A stretch of DNA of 64,000 bases from Geobacter sp. (GTDB taxonomy: Bacteria; Desulfobacterota; Desulfuromonadia; Geobacterales; Pseudopelobacteraceae): contig PJFB01000010.1 of NCBI GenBank assembly GCA_003574895.1, forward strand, positions 62,001 to 126,000. The letters run 5' to 3'. The notes beneath the pieces are model-generated. The model made no database searches. It was given only the letters and a program-made list of their open reading frames with translations, and was not told the DNA's origin. Below, piece by piece: positions 16,364 through 25,101 of the stretch (the stretch's first letter is position 1; each line of letters opens with the position of its first letter). A program made the position numbers and the translations under genes.

Positions 16364-16372
16364 TGTTATGAT
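16364..16372 (+). promoter_or_regulatory. Extended -10 promoter candidate for macA
   Basis: TGTTATGAT matches an extended -10 element (TGnTATAAT with one mismatch). It lies just downstream of the terminator and 65 bases before the macA ATG. No convincing -35 box is present, which extended -10 promoters can tolerate. If real, macA has its own promoter separate from the small ORF unit. Confidence 0.35.
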
Positions 16373-16436
16373 GCCGCTTTCATACATTGGTGACATCAAG
16401 CCGGGAAAACACTAAACAAGGCCGAAAGAATAAAGA

Positions 16437-17660
16437 ATGAAAAAATACCTCATCGCCGTTGTCGCTTTGTTGCTTGTGGCCGGGGTTGCCGGCTATGCCT
16501 ACTTCAAGCGCGCCCCTGAAATTACCTACAAAACCGCCAGGATCGAGCGCGGCGCCATCGCCTCCACTGTCTCGGCAACCGGCAATCTGAGCGCGGTGAC
16601 TACCGTCCAGGTGGGAACCCAGGTCTCCGGCACCATCCAGAAATTGTATGTGGATTACAATTCCAGGGTAAAAAAGGGGCAGGCAATTGCCGAAATCGAC
16701 CCCTCCCTCTTCAATGCCTCGGTCGAGCAATCCAATGGGAATTATCTGAATGCGGAAGCAAACCAGATGAAGGCGAAAGTCACGCTAGCCGATGCCGAAC
16801 GCACCCTGAAGCGAAATGCCAAGCTGCTGACTGACGGCATCATCTCCCAAAGTGATTACGATGCTGCGGAAACGGCATTCCAGACGGCCAAAGCCGCCCT
16901 AAAGGCCGCCCAGGGCAGCGTTGCCCAGACCCGTGGCGCATTGATGCAGGCCCGCACCAACCTGCGCTTCTCGGTCATCCGATCACCGGTGGACGGGATT
17001 GTCATTTCCCGTGCCGTTGACGTGGGCCAGACCGTGGCCGCATCCTTTCAGACGCCGACGCTCTTTACCATAGCCCAGGATCTGACCAAGATGCAGATAG
17101 AGGTCAGCGTTGACGAGGCGGACATCAGCAGGATCAAGCTTGGCCAGATCGCAAGGTTCACGGTTGATGCCTATCCGGAGCAGTCTTTTGTCGGCAAGGT
17201 GGTCCAGATTCGCAGTGCGCCGATCATCAATCAGAACGTGGTCACGTATATCGTGCTGGTTACGGTTGACAACAGCGACATGAAGCTGAAGCCGGGCATG
17301 ACCGCCAATGTCTCCATCGAGGTGGCCCGCAAGGACAATGTGCTCAAGTTGCCCATGGTGGCGCTGCGCTACAAACCCAAGGCCAAAGTCGAAGGACAGC
17401 CGGCCGAACTCCGTCCCGGAGCGCCGGGAGGAAATAAAGGCCAGCGCAAGGCCAAGGGGCAGCAGGTCTATGTCCTGAAGGAAAACAAGCCTGTGGCGGT
17501 GACGATCAAAACCGGTATCTCCAACAATACCAGCATCGAGCTGGTCGAGGGCGGGTTCAAGGAAGGGGACGAGGTGATCGTCGAGCAGTTGGGCGGCGAG
17601 AGCAAAAAGAAGTCGAACGGAATGGGCGGGCCGCCCATGAGTCCGCGGATGGGGCATTAA
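16437..17660 (+). CDS. macA: Efflux periplasmic adaptor subunit, MacA-like
   Basis: 407 residues. An N-terminal membrane anchor (about 5-24) is followed by a short beta region, a lipoyl-like domain split by a long helical hairpin (about 95-175, LTDGIISQSDYDAAETAF being the hairpin turn typical of adaptors), a beta-barrel domain (VEVSVDEADISRIKLGQ) and a membrane-proximal domain. It would bridge the MacB-type ABC transporter to an outer-membrane TolC-like channel, which is not encoded in the window. A basic insert (about 315-345) is unusual. The ATPase gene follows after 29 bases. The substrate could be antibiotics, peptides or haem-like compounds; the sequence does not say. Confidence 0.9.
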   Translation: MKKYLIAVVALLLVAGVAGYAYFKRAPEITYKTARIERGAIASTVSATGNLSAVTTVQVGTQVSGTIQKLYVDYNSRVKKGQAIAEIDPSLFNASVEQSNGNYLNAEANQMKAKVTLADAERTLKRNAKLLTDGIISQSDYDAAETAFQTAKAALKAAQGSVAQTRGALMQARTNLRFSVIRSPVDGIVISRAVDVGQTVAASFQTPTLFTIAQDLTKMQIEVSVDEADISRIKLGQIARFTVDAYPEQSFVGKVVQIRSAPIINQNVVTYIVLVTVDNSDMKLKPGMTANVSIEVARKDNVLKLPMVALRYKPKAKVEGQPAELRPGAPGGNKGQRKAKGQQVYVLKENKPVAVTIKTGISNNTSIELVEGGFKEGDEVIVEQLGGESKKKSNGMGGPPMSPRMGH

Positions 17661-17689
17661 ATGCCGATGGGACAGGGAGTTCGACCGGA

Positions 17690-18403
17690 ATGAGCAACGT
17701 GATCACGCTCAATGGCATCAGCCGCGTATTCACCATGGGGGACCAGCAGTTCGAGGCGCTCAAGGGTATTTCCTTTGGTGTCGATGCGGGAGAATTCGTG
17801 GCCATCATGGGCGCCTCGGGCAGCGGCAAGTCAACTTGCATGAATATCCTGGGATGTCTGGACCGGCCCACTTCAGGGGAGTACCATCTGGACGGGCTGG
17901 ATGTGGGCGGGCTGGATCCCAACCAGCTGGCGGCCATTCGCAACCGCAAGCTCGGTTTTGTCTTCCAGGGCTTCAACCTGCTGGCCCGGACCCCGGCGGT
18001 GGAGAATGTGGAACTGCCCCTGGTTTACTCGGGCATCCATGCCAAAGAGCGCCGGAAGAGGGCCTTGGCTGCCCTTGAACAGGTGGGGCTGGCAGGAAAG
18101 GAAGGCAACCATACCAGTCAGCTCTCCGGCGGCCAGCAGCAGCGGGTGGCCATTGCCAGGGCATTGATCAACAATCCGGCCCTGATCCTGGCCGACGAGC
18201 CCACCGGTAATCTGGACAGCTCCACCAGCGAAGAGATCATGAAACTCTTCACCAGCCTCAATCAACAAGGCATTACCATTATCATGGTCACCCACGAGAC
18301 CGATGTGGCTGCATTTGCCGGGCGGAGGATCACCTTTCGCGACGGGCGCATTATTTCTGACAGTCTGACTGGTCCGACAAGTCCGGCCGGTCGGCCAGTT
18401 TGA
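17690..18403 (+). CDS. MacB-type ABC transporter ATP-binding protein
   Basis: A 237-residue ATPase of the MacB/LolD/FtsE class. Motifs: Walker [11 protein letters not shown]-loop VFQGFNLL, signature [15 protein letters not shown], Walker [14 protein letters not shown], and H-loop VTHE. In E. coli MacB the ATPase and permease are one polypeptide; here they are separate neighbouring genes, the common arrangement in deltaproteobacteria. CAGGGAG precedes the ATG. The permease gene starts 4 bases after the stop. Confidence 0.93.
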   Translation: MSNVITLNGISRVFTMGDQQFEALKGISFGVDAGEFVAIMGASGSGKSTCMNILGCLDRPTSGEYHLDGLDVGGLDPNQLAAIRNRKLGFVFQGFNLLARTPAVENVELPLVYSGIHAKERRKRALAALEQVGLAGKEGNHTSQLSGGQQQRVAIARALINNPALILADEPTGNLDSSTSEEIMKLFTSLNQQGITIIMVTHETDVAAFAGRRITFRDGRIISDSLTGPTSPAGRPV

Positions 18404-18407
18404 GCAT

Positions 18408-19634
18408 ATGGATCTTCTTCAAACCCTGAAAATAGCCCTGCGGGCGCTGCGCACCAACAAGATGCGCTCTTTTCTGACCATGCTCGGCATCATCATCGGC
18501 ATTGCCGCCGTGATCGCCATGATGGCCGTGGGCGCTGGCGCCAGCCATGTCATTGCCCAGCAGATCGCCAGCATCGGCAGCAACATCATCCTTGTTGTCC
18601 CGGGCTCGACCACCAGCGGCGGGCTTCGGATGGGGAGCGGCGGTGCCCAGACCCTGACCTCGGACGATGTGCGCGCCATCATGAACGAGTGCCCGTCCGT
18701 GGCCCTGGCCTCGGGGACGACCCGCACCACGTCCCAGGTGGTTTACGGCAACATGAACTGGTCAACCCTGATCATGGGCGCCACGCCGGAGTTGTTCGAG
18801 ATCCGTGAGTGGCCCGTGGTCAGCGGCCGCAGCATTAGTCAGCAGGATGTGGACGGTGCGGCCAAGGTCTGCCTCCTGGGGCAGACAGTTGTCGATAATC
18901 TCTTCGGCGCCGATGATCCGATCGGCAAGATGGTGCGCATCAAGAAGGTCCCATTTACGGTGGTCGGCGTGCTCGAACAGAAGGGACAGTCGCCACAGGG
19001 GACAGACCAGGACGACGCGGTCTTTGTGCCGCTACGCACGGCCCAAATCAAGCTGTCGCGCTCCTCGTTCCCCAACACGGTGGGCGCGGTGATAGTGCAG
19101 GCCAAGAGCGAGGCTCTGCTGGACAAGTCCGAAGAGGAGATCACCAGCCTGCTCAACCAGCGGCACCGCATCACCAACGGCAAGGAACCGGATTTCTCCA
19201 CCCGCAACCTGTCGGAGATCCTGGCCGTTGCCGAGCAATCCTCGAAGGCCATGTCCTTGCTGCTGGGGGCCGTGGCCTCCATTTCGCTGATTGTGGGCGG
19301 CATCGGCATTATGAATATCATGCTGGTTTCGGTCACCGAACGCACCCGCGAGATCGGCATCCGCATGGCCATTGGCGCCCGCAGGAACGACATCCTCCTG
19401 CAGTTCATGACCGAGGCGGTGCTCCTGACCATGATCGGCGGCATCATCGGCATACTCCTGGGGGCGGGCGGAGCGATGATCGTCTCACGCATTCTGGACT
19501 GGCCGACCCTGATCTCGGTCCAGTCCGTTACTGTGGCCTTTTTCTTCTCTGCCGCCGTTGGGATCTTCTTCGGCTTCTATCCGGCCAGGAAAGCGGCCGG
19601 GCTCAATCCCATCGACGCGCTCCGGTACGAATAG
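18408..19634 (+). CDS. macB: MacB-type ABC transporter permease (FtsX-like)
   Basis: 408 residues with the four-helix MacB layout: first transmembrane helix near residues 20-45 (FLTMLGIIIGIAAVIAMMAVG), a large periplasmic domain (about 50-285), and three more helices at about 285-310, 335-360 and 370-390. The family motif MGVGAGASH-like segment appears as MAVGAGASH, and ERTREIGIRMAIGARRNDI is the conserved cytoplasmic loop. With the upstream adaptor and ATPase it forms a mechanotransmitting efflux pump that pushes periplasmic substrates outward. Confidence 0.93.
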   Translation: MDLLQTLKIALRALRTNKMRSFLTMLGIIIGIAAVIAMMAVGAGASHVIAQQIASIGSNIILVVPGSTTSGGLRMGSGGAQTLTSDDVRAIMNECPSVALASGTTRTTSQVVYGNMNWSTLIMGATPELFEIREWPVVSGRSISQQDVDGAAKVCLLGQTVVDNLFGADDPIGKMVRIKKVPFTVVGVLEQKGQSPQGTDQDDAVFVPLRTAQIKLSRSSFPNTVGAVIVQAKSEALLDKSEEEITSLLNQRHRITNGKEPDFSTRNLSEILAVAEQSSKAMSLLLGAVASISLIVGGIGIMNIMLVSVTERTREIGIRMAIGARRNDILLQFMTEAVLLTMIGGIIGILLGAGGAMIVSRILDWPTLISVQSVTVAFFFSAAVGIFFGFYPARKAAGLNPIDALRYE

Positions 19635-19636
19635 GC

Positions 19637-20380
19637 ATGGAACCTCTCTTTACCACGGAATTCCCGATCCGATACCACGAGCTGGACAGTAACGGCAACG
19701 TGCGTCCGGTAACGCTGCTGAACTACCTGCAAGATGCCGCAGGGATGCACGCGCGCCGCCTGGGGGTTTCGGTGGCCGATCTTCATGCCCACGGGGTGAC
19801 CTGGGTCCTTTCCAGGATCCATCTCGTTATCGATCGTTATCCCAGGTCCGGCGATACGGTGCTGATGCATACCTGGCCGGCCACTCGCGAGGGACTGTTC
19901 ACCTGCCGTGAATTCGAACTCTTTGACGAGGTGGGGAGGGTAGCCGGCCGTGCCACAACTTCGTGGGCCCTGTTGAATCTTGCCACCCGCAGGCCGGTTA
20001 AGCTGGAGGGGACCCTCCCGCCATACCCGCTTCTGCCGCGCCGGGCCATAGACGATCCCTTTGCGTCGCTGCCGCCCTTTCCGGATGACGCAACCTGTGA
20101 GATGAAATTTCGGGTGCTGCGCAGCGACCTGGACATCAACCATCATGTCAACAACACAGTCTTTGCCGGCTGGGCACTGGATACCGTTCCCGACGACGTG
20201 GCGGCAGGAAGCCTGGCGGAACTGGAGATTGCGTTCCGTTCCGAAGTGCTCTACGGCGATTCGGTGATCTCCCGCTGTTCCATGGTTGAAATCGGGGAAA
20301 CCTCAATCTGCCTGCACCAGATCATCAAGGAACAGGACAACAAGGAGCTGGCGCGGCTGCGGACGACCTGGCGCAAGTAG
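19637..20380 (+). CDS. Acyl-ACP thioesterase-like hotdog protein
   Basis: A 247-residue double-hotdog protein of the acyl-ACP thioesterase family, which hydrolyses fatty acyl-ACP or acyl-CoA. Visible are the opening strand FPIRYHELDSNGNVRPVTLLNYLQD (two blocks), the tryptophan motif ARRLGVSVADL/WVLSRIHLVIDRYP, and the second hotdog with DLDINHHVNNTVFAGWALD, carrying the Asn-His residues expected of the active site. It begins 2 bases after the permease stop and is probably co-transcribed. No link to efflux is evident. Confidence 0.85.
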   Translation: MEPLFTTEFPIRYHELDSNGNVRPVTLLNYLQDAAGMHARRLGVSVADLHAHGVTWVLSRIHLVIDRYPRSGDTVLMHTWPATREGLFTCREFELFDEVGRVAGRATTSWALLNLATRRPVKLEGTLPPYPLLPRRAIDDPFASLPPFPDDATCEMKFRVLRSDLDINHHVNNTVFAGWALDTVPDDVAAGSLAELEIAFRSEVLYGDSVISRCSMVEIGETSICLHQIIKEQDNKELARLRTTWRK

Positions 20381-20457
20381 CTCTGTGTTGATTGAGTTAG
20401 CCGCGTGATAACTGCTCTTTTTAGGTGCAAAGGTTAAAATATCCGAGGAGCCACTAC

Positions 20458-20874
20458 ATGACCCCTTCATGCCCCATCTGCTGCCGCTGGCAGGATGATG
20501 CCGACCTGCGCATCACCGAACTGGCCCATTCCTATGTCGTCCTCAACCGGGACCAGTTCTTCCCCGGTTATACCCTGCTGTTCACCAAGGATCATGTCAC
20601 CGAGCTTTTTCATCTTGAGCGTGAGTTGCGGTCCGAACTGATGGAAGATGTCAGCCGGGTGGCCAAGGCGCTCTATGAGGTCTTTCAGCCGGCCAAGATC
20701 AATTACGAGCTGCTTGGCAATATGGCGCCCCACATGCACTGGCATCTGGTACCGCGCTTTGCCAGCGAAGCGCTCTGGCCGCGGCCCATCTGGGCCGAGC
20801 CCCATCCCGAGACGCACCTGGCACCGGAAGAGTATTGCCGGCGGATCGAAGCGATACGAAAGGCCCTGTCATGA
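20458..20874 (+). CDS. HIT family protein
   Basis: A 138-residue histidine-triad nucleotide hydrolase/transferase. The triad is HMHWHLVPR (about 93-101). The N-terminal CPICC and the WPRPIWAEP segment near the C terminus resemble the Fhit/Ap4A-like branch found in many proteobacteria. The ATG at 20458 follows GAGGAG with an 8-base gap; a longer in-frame start at 20425 lacks such a site. Its stop overlaps the next gene (ATGA at 20871-20874), which is an M16 peptidase. Confidence 0.9.
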   Translation: MTPSCPICCRWQDDADLRITELAHSYVVLNRDQFFPGYTLLFTKDHVTELFHLERELRSELMEDVSRVAKALYEVFQPAKINYELLGNMAPHMHWHLVPRFASEALWPRPIWAEPHPETHLAPEEYCRRIEAIRKALS

Positions 20875-22160
20875 TCAAATCATTCTCCCATACCATGACC
20901 AACGGCCTGCGGGTGGTCTGCTGCGAAATGCCCCACCTGCATTCTGCGGAATTGGCCGTCTATCTGAAGGTTGGGGGGCGCAACGATCCCGCCGGCAGGG
21001 AAGGGCTGTCCCATTTCCTGGAACATACGCTGTTCCGTGGTACCGCTGATTTCTCCTCGCCGCTGGAGATCGAAAACGCCTTCGAAGCCATCGGTGGAGC
21101 GCCCAACGCCGCCACGGACGCGGAATCGACCTGCTACTATTCCCGCATTCATCCGGACCATGTCCGGCGCGGCATGGAAATTTTCGCTTCCATGTTGATG
21201 AGGCCGACGCTGCAAGGGATAGAGATCGAAAAGCGCATCATTGCCGAGGAGGCGCGGGAAGACCTGAACGAACTGGGCGAAGAGGTGAACCCGGACACAA
21301 TCGCCAGCCGCCTGCTCTGGCCGCGACATCCGCTGGGCATGCCGACCATCGGCACCCTCCAAAGCATCGATGCCATGACGCGGGATGATCTGGAGGCGCA
21401 CCTGAACAGGTACTATGTTCCGGCCGGCGCGGTGGTGGTTGTGGCTGGGCCGGTGCGCAGCCACGAGGTGTTTGCCGCGGCCGGGGATGCTTTTGGCGAT
21501 TGGCGTGGAGGGGCGCTCCCTCCCCACGTTGCCGTGTCAAGGCGTTACGACACTCCTCAGATCCGCTATGTGCGCGATTCGGACAGCCAGATGAATCTGC
21601 AACTCGCTTTTCTGGGCCTGAGTCGAAGTGACAAGCGGTTCATGGCCCAGCGGATTTTGCGCCGGCTGCTTGCCGGAGGCGGCAGTTCGCGCTTGCACCT
21701 GCGCTTGCGGGAGGAGCTGGGAATCGTCTATTCGGTAGAGGCGGCAATCGGAGCCTATGAAGAGACTGGTTGTCTGGCAATCGATCTGTCCACCGCGCCG
21801 GAGACCCTGCTCCAGGCCGTGGAGGTGACCTTGGCCGAACTGGCCGACGTTGCGGCAAAGCCAGTGCCCCGGGCCGAACTGGAGAGGATCAGGCAGTCAT
21901 ATGTCTACGACCTCGAATACAGCCGGGATTCTGCTTACGAGATGGGTGGCCGCTACGGCTGGGGCGAATTGATGGGGGTGGTGCGCAGCATCGAAGAAGA
22001 CCAGGAGGAGGCGCGCCGGATCTCGGCAGAGGACGTTCAGGATTTGTCCCTCATGTTATTTAGACCTGAAAACCTGCGCCTGGTGGCGGTCGGACCGTGG
22101 AAAAACGGAATGAAAAAACAGACCCTGGAGTTGGTGGAGAGATACGCAGGGAAATTCTGA
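20871..22160 (+). CDS. M16-family zinc peptidase (mitochondrial-processing-peptidase-like)
   Basis: A 429-residue cytoplasmic-type M16B peptidase with no signal peptide. The zinc motif is HFLEHTLFRGT, with a downstream glutamate in IEKRIIAEEAREDLNE and the C-terminal RxxxF/Y region around RLLAGGGSSRLHLRLREELGIVYSVEA (two blocks). It resembles PqqL/YmxG-type proteases encoded singly in many bacteria. Translation is coupled to the HIT gene by a 4-base overlap. This is the third M16 gene in the window and, unlike the pair at 9.4-12.3 kb, it has no inactive partner next to it. Confidence 0.93.
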   Translation: MIKSFSHTMTNGLRVVCCEMPHLHSAELAVYLKVGGRNDPAGREGLSHFLEHTLFRGTADFSSPLEIENAFEAIGGAPNAATDAESTCYYSRIHPDHVRRGMEIFASMLMRPTLQGIEIEKRIIAEEAREDLNELGEEVNPDTIASRLLWPRHPLGMPTIGTLQSIDAMTRDDLEAHLNRYYVPAGAVVVVAGPVRSHEVFAAAGDAFGDWRGGALPPHVAVSRRYDTPQIRYVRDSDSQMNLQLAFLGLSRSDKRFMAQRILRRLLAGGGSSRLHLRLREELGIVYSVEAAIGAYEETGCLAIDLSTAPETLLQAVEVTLAELADVAAKPVPRAELERIRQSYVYDLEYSRDSAYEMGGRYGWGELMGVVRSIEEDQEEARRISAEDVQDLSLMLFRPENLRLVAVGPWKNGMKKQTLELVERYAGKF

Positions 22161-22174
22161 ACCTTATGGGATGT

Positions 22175-22232
22175 TACAGGGACAAGCAGGATGAACAGGA
22201 TAGGGGGAAAGCCTTATCCTGTTCATCCCTGA
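22175..22232. repeat. REP-like palindromic repeat, copy 1
   Basis: A perfect 14-base inverted repeat, GGATGAACAGGATA (22189-22202) and TATCCTGTTCATCC (22215-22228), preceded by TTACAGGGAC. The same arms recur at 51079-51127, and a decayed copy is near 50124-50172. It lies between convergent genes, where it could also act as a bidirectional terminator-like hairpin. Confidence 0.75.
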
Positions 22233-22266
22233 TATAATTTCTGCTTACGTGATCGCGGCCCTTTAA

Positions 22267-23712
22267 TCAGTACTTTGCTTCCAGCACATTGATCTTGATT
22301 CTGCCGATGATGGCGATAATCGGTGCCATATCCTCCGGCAGACTTCCTTCTAACAACTTGAGGTGGCTGGGATCGGCGGGGACCTGATTGTAGGTGGGAT
22401 CGACGGCGACCCAGTGCCCCTGCAGCAGGCTTTCCGCCCAGCTGTGGTAAAGAAAACCCTTCCCGTCCAGATAGACCAGTCCTGAAACAAAGCGCGTGGG
22501 GATGCCGGCCGCCCTGGCCAGGGCGGTATAGAGGCGGGCGTGGGTCTGGCAATTGCCGGTACGGGATTTATAGCTGGCCACGGCGCCACCGCCGTCATCC
22601 ACGGTATCCTTCAGCCAGTCGGCCGTCCAGGATGCCAACGCCCGTACAATCTCCTCCTGGCTGGTCTTCCCGTTGGCAAGCTCCTTGGCCTTGGCAATGA
22701 TTTCCGGGGCGTCGGACTCGATCTTGTCGGCCGGTTTTAGGTAAGACTCTGCAGGCGGGAGCGTAGCTACGGTTGTTGCCAGCGGCAGCGCCGTTCCTGT
22801 CCGGATGGTGATTTTGCCATCGCCGCTTTTCTCCGCCAGTTGCCCGCCTTCCTGCAAAAGCGGCAGGGCGTCGTTCCAGCCGCTGATTTCCACGGACAGC
22901 CCTTTGAGATTGTGCAGCTCCTTGATGGGAGGCTCGGCCCGCACCAGGCTGAAGTCATAGATGAGATCCTTCTTGGCTAGCGCCAAGCCGCCCACGAATG
23001 CCCCCAGGGCCTTTGGATCTTCGGATTTGGTCGTCACCAGTCCGTCCCGTACCGATTCGAGAATGGTGTTGCCCTGCTCGTCAACCCAAATGTCATTATT
23101 GACAAAGGGGTAAAGATTGTTGCGCAGCTTCAGGGCTGGTTGGCCATTGGGCGCCCTGGCCTCTCCCAGCACGCTGATTTTTACTTCCTTGACCTTTACG
23201 TCCTCCGGGTCGAAAGTCAGGACTTTATATGACTTGGAGGAAGTCGTGTCCCGCATCAGGGGATAGAGGTTAAGGGCCGGGCCCGGGTAAATCTCGCCCT
23301 TGAACCTGAATTGCTTGTCAGTGGCATTGCCGTCGATTTCATTCTTGATTCTCAGGATCCCGCTGCCCAATGTCCCGGAGATCCGCGAAGGTGTGCCGTT
23401 GATGGTCTGCTCCACTTCAAAGGAGCGCAGAGAGAGGTTTTTGGCCACCAGATAGGTCTCTCGCGTGGATGCTTCCTTGGAGAAGCCCATCACTTTGATG
23501 CGAACACTGCCGTCGCCCTCTATCTTGTACCCGTCTTCGGTTTCCGAGATTTTCTGCCGGCAAAAGCCGACCAGGTCATTATCTACATAGATGCCGAACC
23601 AGTGTTCGGACAAAGGCGGTTTGTCCAGTTTTTTGAATGTCTTGGCCACGGCCGGATGCAAGCCGGCAATGACCAGGGAAATAGTGATGATCAGAATTGC
23701 AAGGCGTTTCAT
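22267..23712 (-). CDS. Exported transglutaminase-like domain protein
   Basis: 481 residues with a signal peptide (about 1-23, ending HPAVAK). The N-terminal two-thirds form an uncharacterised region rich in beta-strands (WFGIYVDNDLVGF onward). The C-terminal part is a transglutaminase-like cysteine protease fold with the triad Cys in TGNCQTHA, His in LYHSWAE and Asp in VAVDPTYN. Such proteins act on peptides or isopeptide bonds in the periplasm, but the substrate is unknown. It is separated from the upstream operon by a terminator-like hairpin at 23783-23836 and is probably transcribed alone. Confidence 0.85.
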   Translation of the reverse strand: MKRLAILIITISLVIAGLHPAVAKTFKKLDKPPLSEHWFGIYVDNDLVGFCRQKISETEDGYKIEGDGSVRIKVMGFSKEASTRETYLVAKNLSLRSFEVEQTINGTPSRISGTLGSGILRIKNEIDGNATDKQFRFKGEIYPGPALNLYPLMRDTTSSKSYKVLTFDPEDVKVKEVKISVLGEARAPNGQPALKLRNNLYPFVNNDIWVDEQGNTILESVRDGLVTTKSEDPKALGAFVGGLALAKKDLIYDFSLVRAEPPIKELHNLKGLSVEISGWNDALPLLQEGGQLAEKSGDGKITIRTGTALPLATTVATLPPAESYLKPADKIESDAPEIIAKAKELANGKTSQEEIVRALASWTADWLKDTVDDGGGAVASYKSRTGNCQTHARLYTALARAAGIPTRFVSGLVYLDGKGFLYHSWAESLLQGHWVAVDPTYNQVPADPSHLKLLEGSLPEDMAPIIAIIGRIKINVLEAKY

Positions 23713-23782
23713 GTGACTTCCTCTTGGTGGTCAATCTCAAGTCGCTCGGATCAGCGGATTTCCTAACAACCGACATGAACAT

Positions 23783-23836
23783 AAACGAAAAGCGCCACCT
23801 CGCCGGATTTGATGTGAACACCGGCAATGGTAGCGC
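23783..23836 (-). terminator. Terminator-like hairpin ending the rpe/GGDEF/small-protein transcript
   Basis: Imperfect stem: GCGC-C-ACC-TC-GCCGG (23792-23805) against CCGGC-AAT-GGT-A-GCGC (23821-23836). Read on the minus strand the hairpin is followed by TTTTCGTTT. It lies 34 bases beyond the stop of the 70-residue gene. Confidence 0.6.
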
Positions 23837-23869
23837 CTGGCAAGGCTAATCAGGCAACGGTTAGTAAGG

Positions 23870-24082
23870 CTATTCGGTAAAAAAAGGTGTTTTTGCGGCC
23901 TCGGGATGTGACTCATGGCCCTTTATCCGGCACTGGTTTCCGGCAGATTCACCCTCTTTTTGAGTTTCGGATCCGGATCGCCGCACCAGTGAGGCTGCAA
24001 ACGCCAGAAGTTCATCCCTGCCGGCAGGGGTCAGTTTCCTGTATTCGGATACGAGACGCTGCTCGTCTAAGGTCAGTTCCAT
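23870..24082 (-). CDS. Small conserved-looking protein of 70 residues
   Basis: A 70-codon gene supported by AAGGAG 8 bases before its ATG (24082) and by its place 26 bases after the GGDEF regulator stop. The N-terminal 35 residues are predicted helical (MELTLDEQRLVSEYRKL, PAGRDELLAFAASLVRR), resembling the short helix pair seen at the ends of small DNA-binding or anti-sigma-like proteins; the C-terminal half is polar and probably unstructured. It lies within a longer frame (to 24454) whose upper part is the shadow of the GGDEF gene. Function unknown. Confidence 0.6.
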   Translation of the reverse strand: MELTLDEQRLVSEYRKLTPAGRDELLAFAASLVRRSGSETQKEGESAGNQCRIKGHESHPEAAKTPFFTE

Positions 24083-24107
24083 ATGTTGTACTCCTTGAAA
24101 GGCGTTG

Positions 24108-25025
24108 TTAACTACAAAATTCCACCCTGTTCCTGCCCTTGTCCTTGGCCCGGTAAAGGGCGTCATCGGCCAGTTTGATAAAGCCATCAACAGTGGTACA
24201 GCCCAGTTCCGGGAAGGCGGCAACCCCCAGGCTGACAGTGATGGCCAGGTCCGAGAGCGGTGCTTCGAACTTGGCATTCTGAATGGATAAACGAATCCGT
24301 TCCGCGACAAAGATCGCTTCGTTGAGCTTGGCATCGGGCAGCACGGCGATGAATTCCTCGCCCCCGTAACGGGCGGCAATGTCGTAACCGCGCAATTCCT
24401 TCTGCAGGTGCAGGGCAACCTTCTGCAGCACCACGTCACCTTGCTGGTGACCATAGGTGTCGTTTACCAGCTTGAAGTGGTCGATGTCCAGGATGATGAG
24501 CGACATGCTGCCGGATTTGCGGATGGTGCGCTGAACCTCTTTGTCCAGTGCGTCCATCAGGTAGCGGCGGTTGAACAGCCTGGTCAGGTGATCGGTATTG
24601 GAGAGTTCCAGAAGTAATTCGTTGGAGCGCTTGAGATCATCCTGGAGGTGTTTGATCTTGAGGTGCACCTTGACCCGCGCCACCAGTTCCTCGGGGTCGA
24701 AAGGCTTGACGATATAATCGATGGCCCCCTGTCCCAGTCCCTTGATCTTCAGGTCCCGGTCGTTCATGCCGGTGAGGATGATTACCGGCACATCCTGCAG
24801 GTCGGGACGGGATTTTAGCATGTTCAGGAACTTGAACCCGTCGATTCTGGGCATTTCCAGGTCGCAGAGGATGATATCCATTGGCGACGAGAGCAGCTTC
24901 TTGAACCCTTCCAGTCCGTCCTCGGCCTCGTAGTAACGGGCAGCAAAGTTGAAGGACTCCAAGGTCTTGATAATCCGCTCTCGAACGGCTTGGGAGTCAT
25001 CTATGATCAGTACACTGTCGGCCAT
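24108..25025 (-). CDS. Response regulator with GGDEF domain (PleD-like diguanylate cyclase)
   Basis: 305 residues. A receiver domain (about 1-120; D9/D10, phospho-acceptor D55 in CDLEMPRIDG, K in VKPFDPEE) is joined by a short coiled helix to a GGDEF domain (about 140-305). The signature reads GGEEF, an active variant, and RGYD five residues upstream is an intact inhibitory I-site (RxxD). Phosphorylation should promote dimers that make cyclic di-GMP, with product feedback. No cognate kinase is adjacent on this strand. A 70-residue gene follows closely. Confidence 0.93.
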   Translation of the reverse strand: MADSVLIIDDSQAVRERIIKTLESFNFAARYYEAEDGLEGFKKLLSSPMDIILCDLEMPRIDGFKFLNMLKSRPDLQDVPVIILTGMNDRDLKIKGLGQGAIDYIVKPFDPEELVARVKVHLKIKHLQDDLKRSNELLLELSNTDHLTRLFNRRYLMDALDKEVQRTIRKSGSMSLIILDIDHFKLVNDTYGHQQGDVVLQKVALHLQKELRGYDIAARYGGEEFIAVLPDAKLNEAIFVAERIRLSIQNAKFEAPLSDLAITVSLGVAAFPELGCTTVDGFIKLADDALYRAKDKGRNRVEFCS

Positions 25026-25101
25026 ATCTTTAATGTGTACCCCAAATTCAAATCAAACACAATTTCAAAAACAGTTACACGCTGTTTTCATGCCGAGCTT
25101 T

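Noticed and set aside
16230-16415. 61-residue plus-strand frame over the small ORF region
   Set aside because: It runs through the hairpin and the terminator and has no ribosome binding site; the 25-codon frame has better signals.
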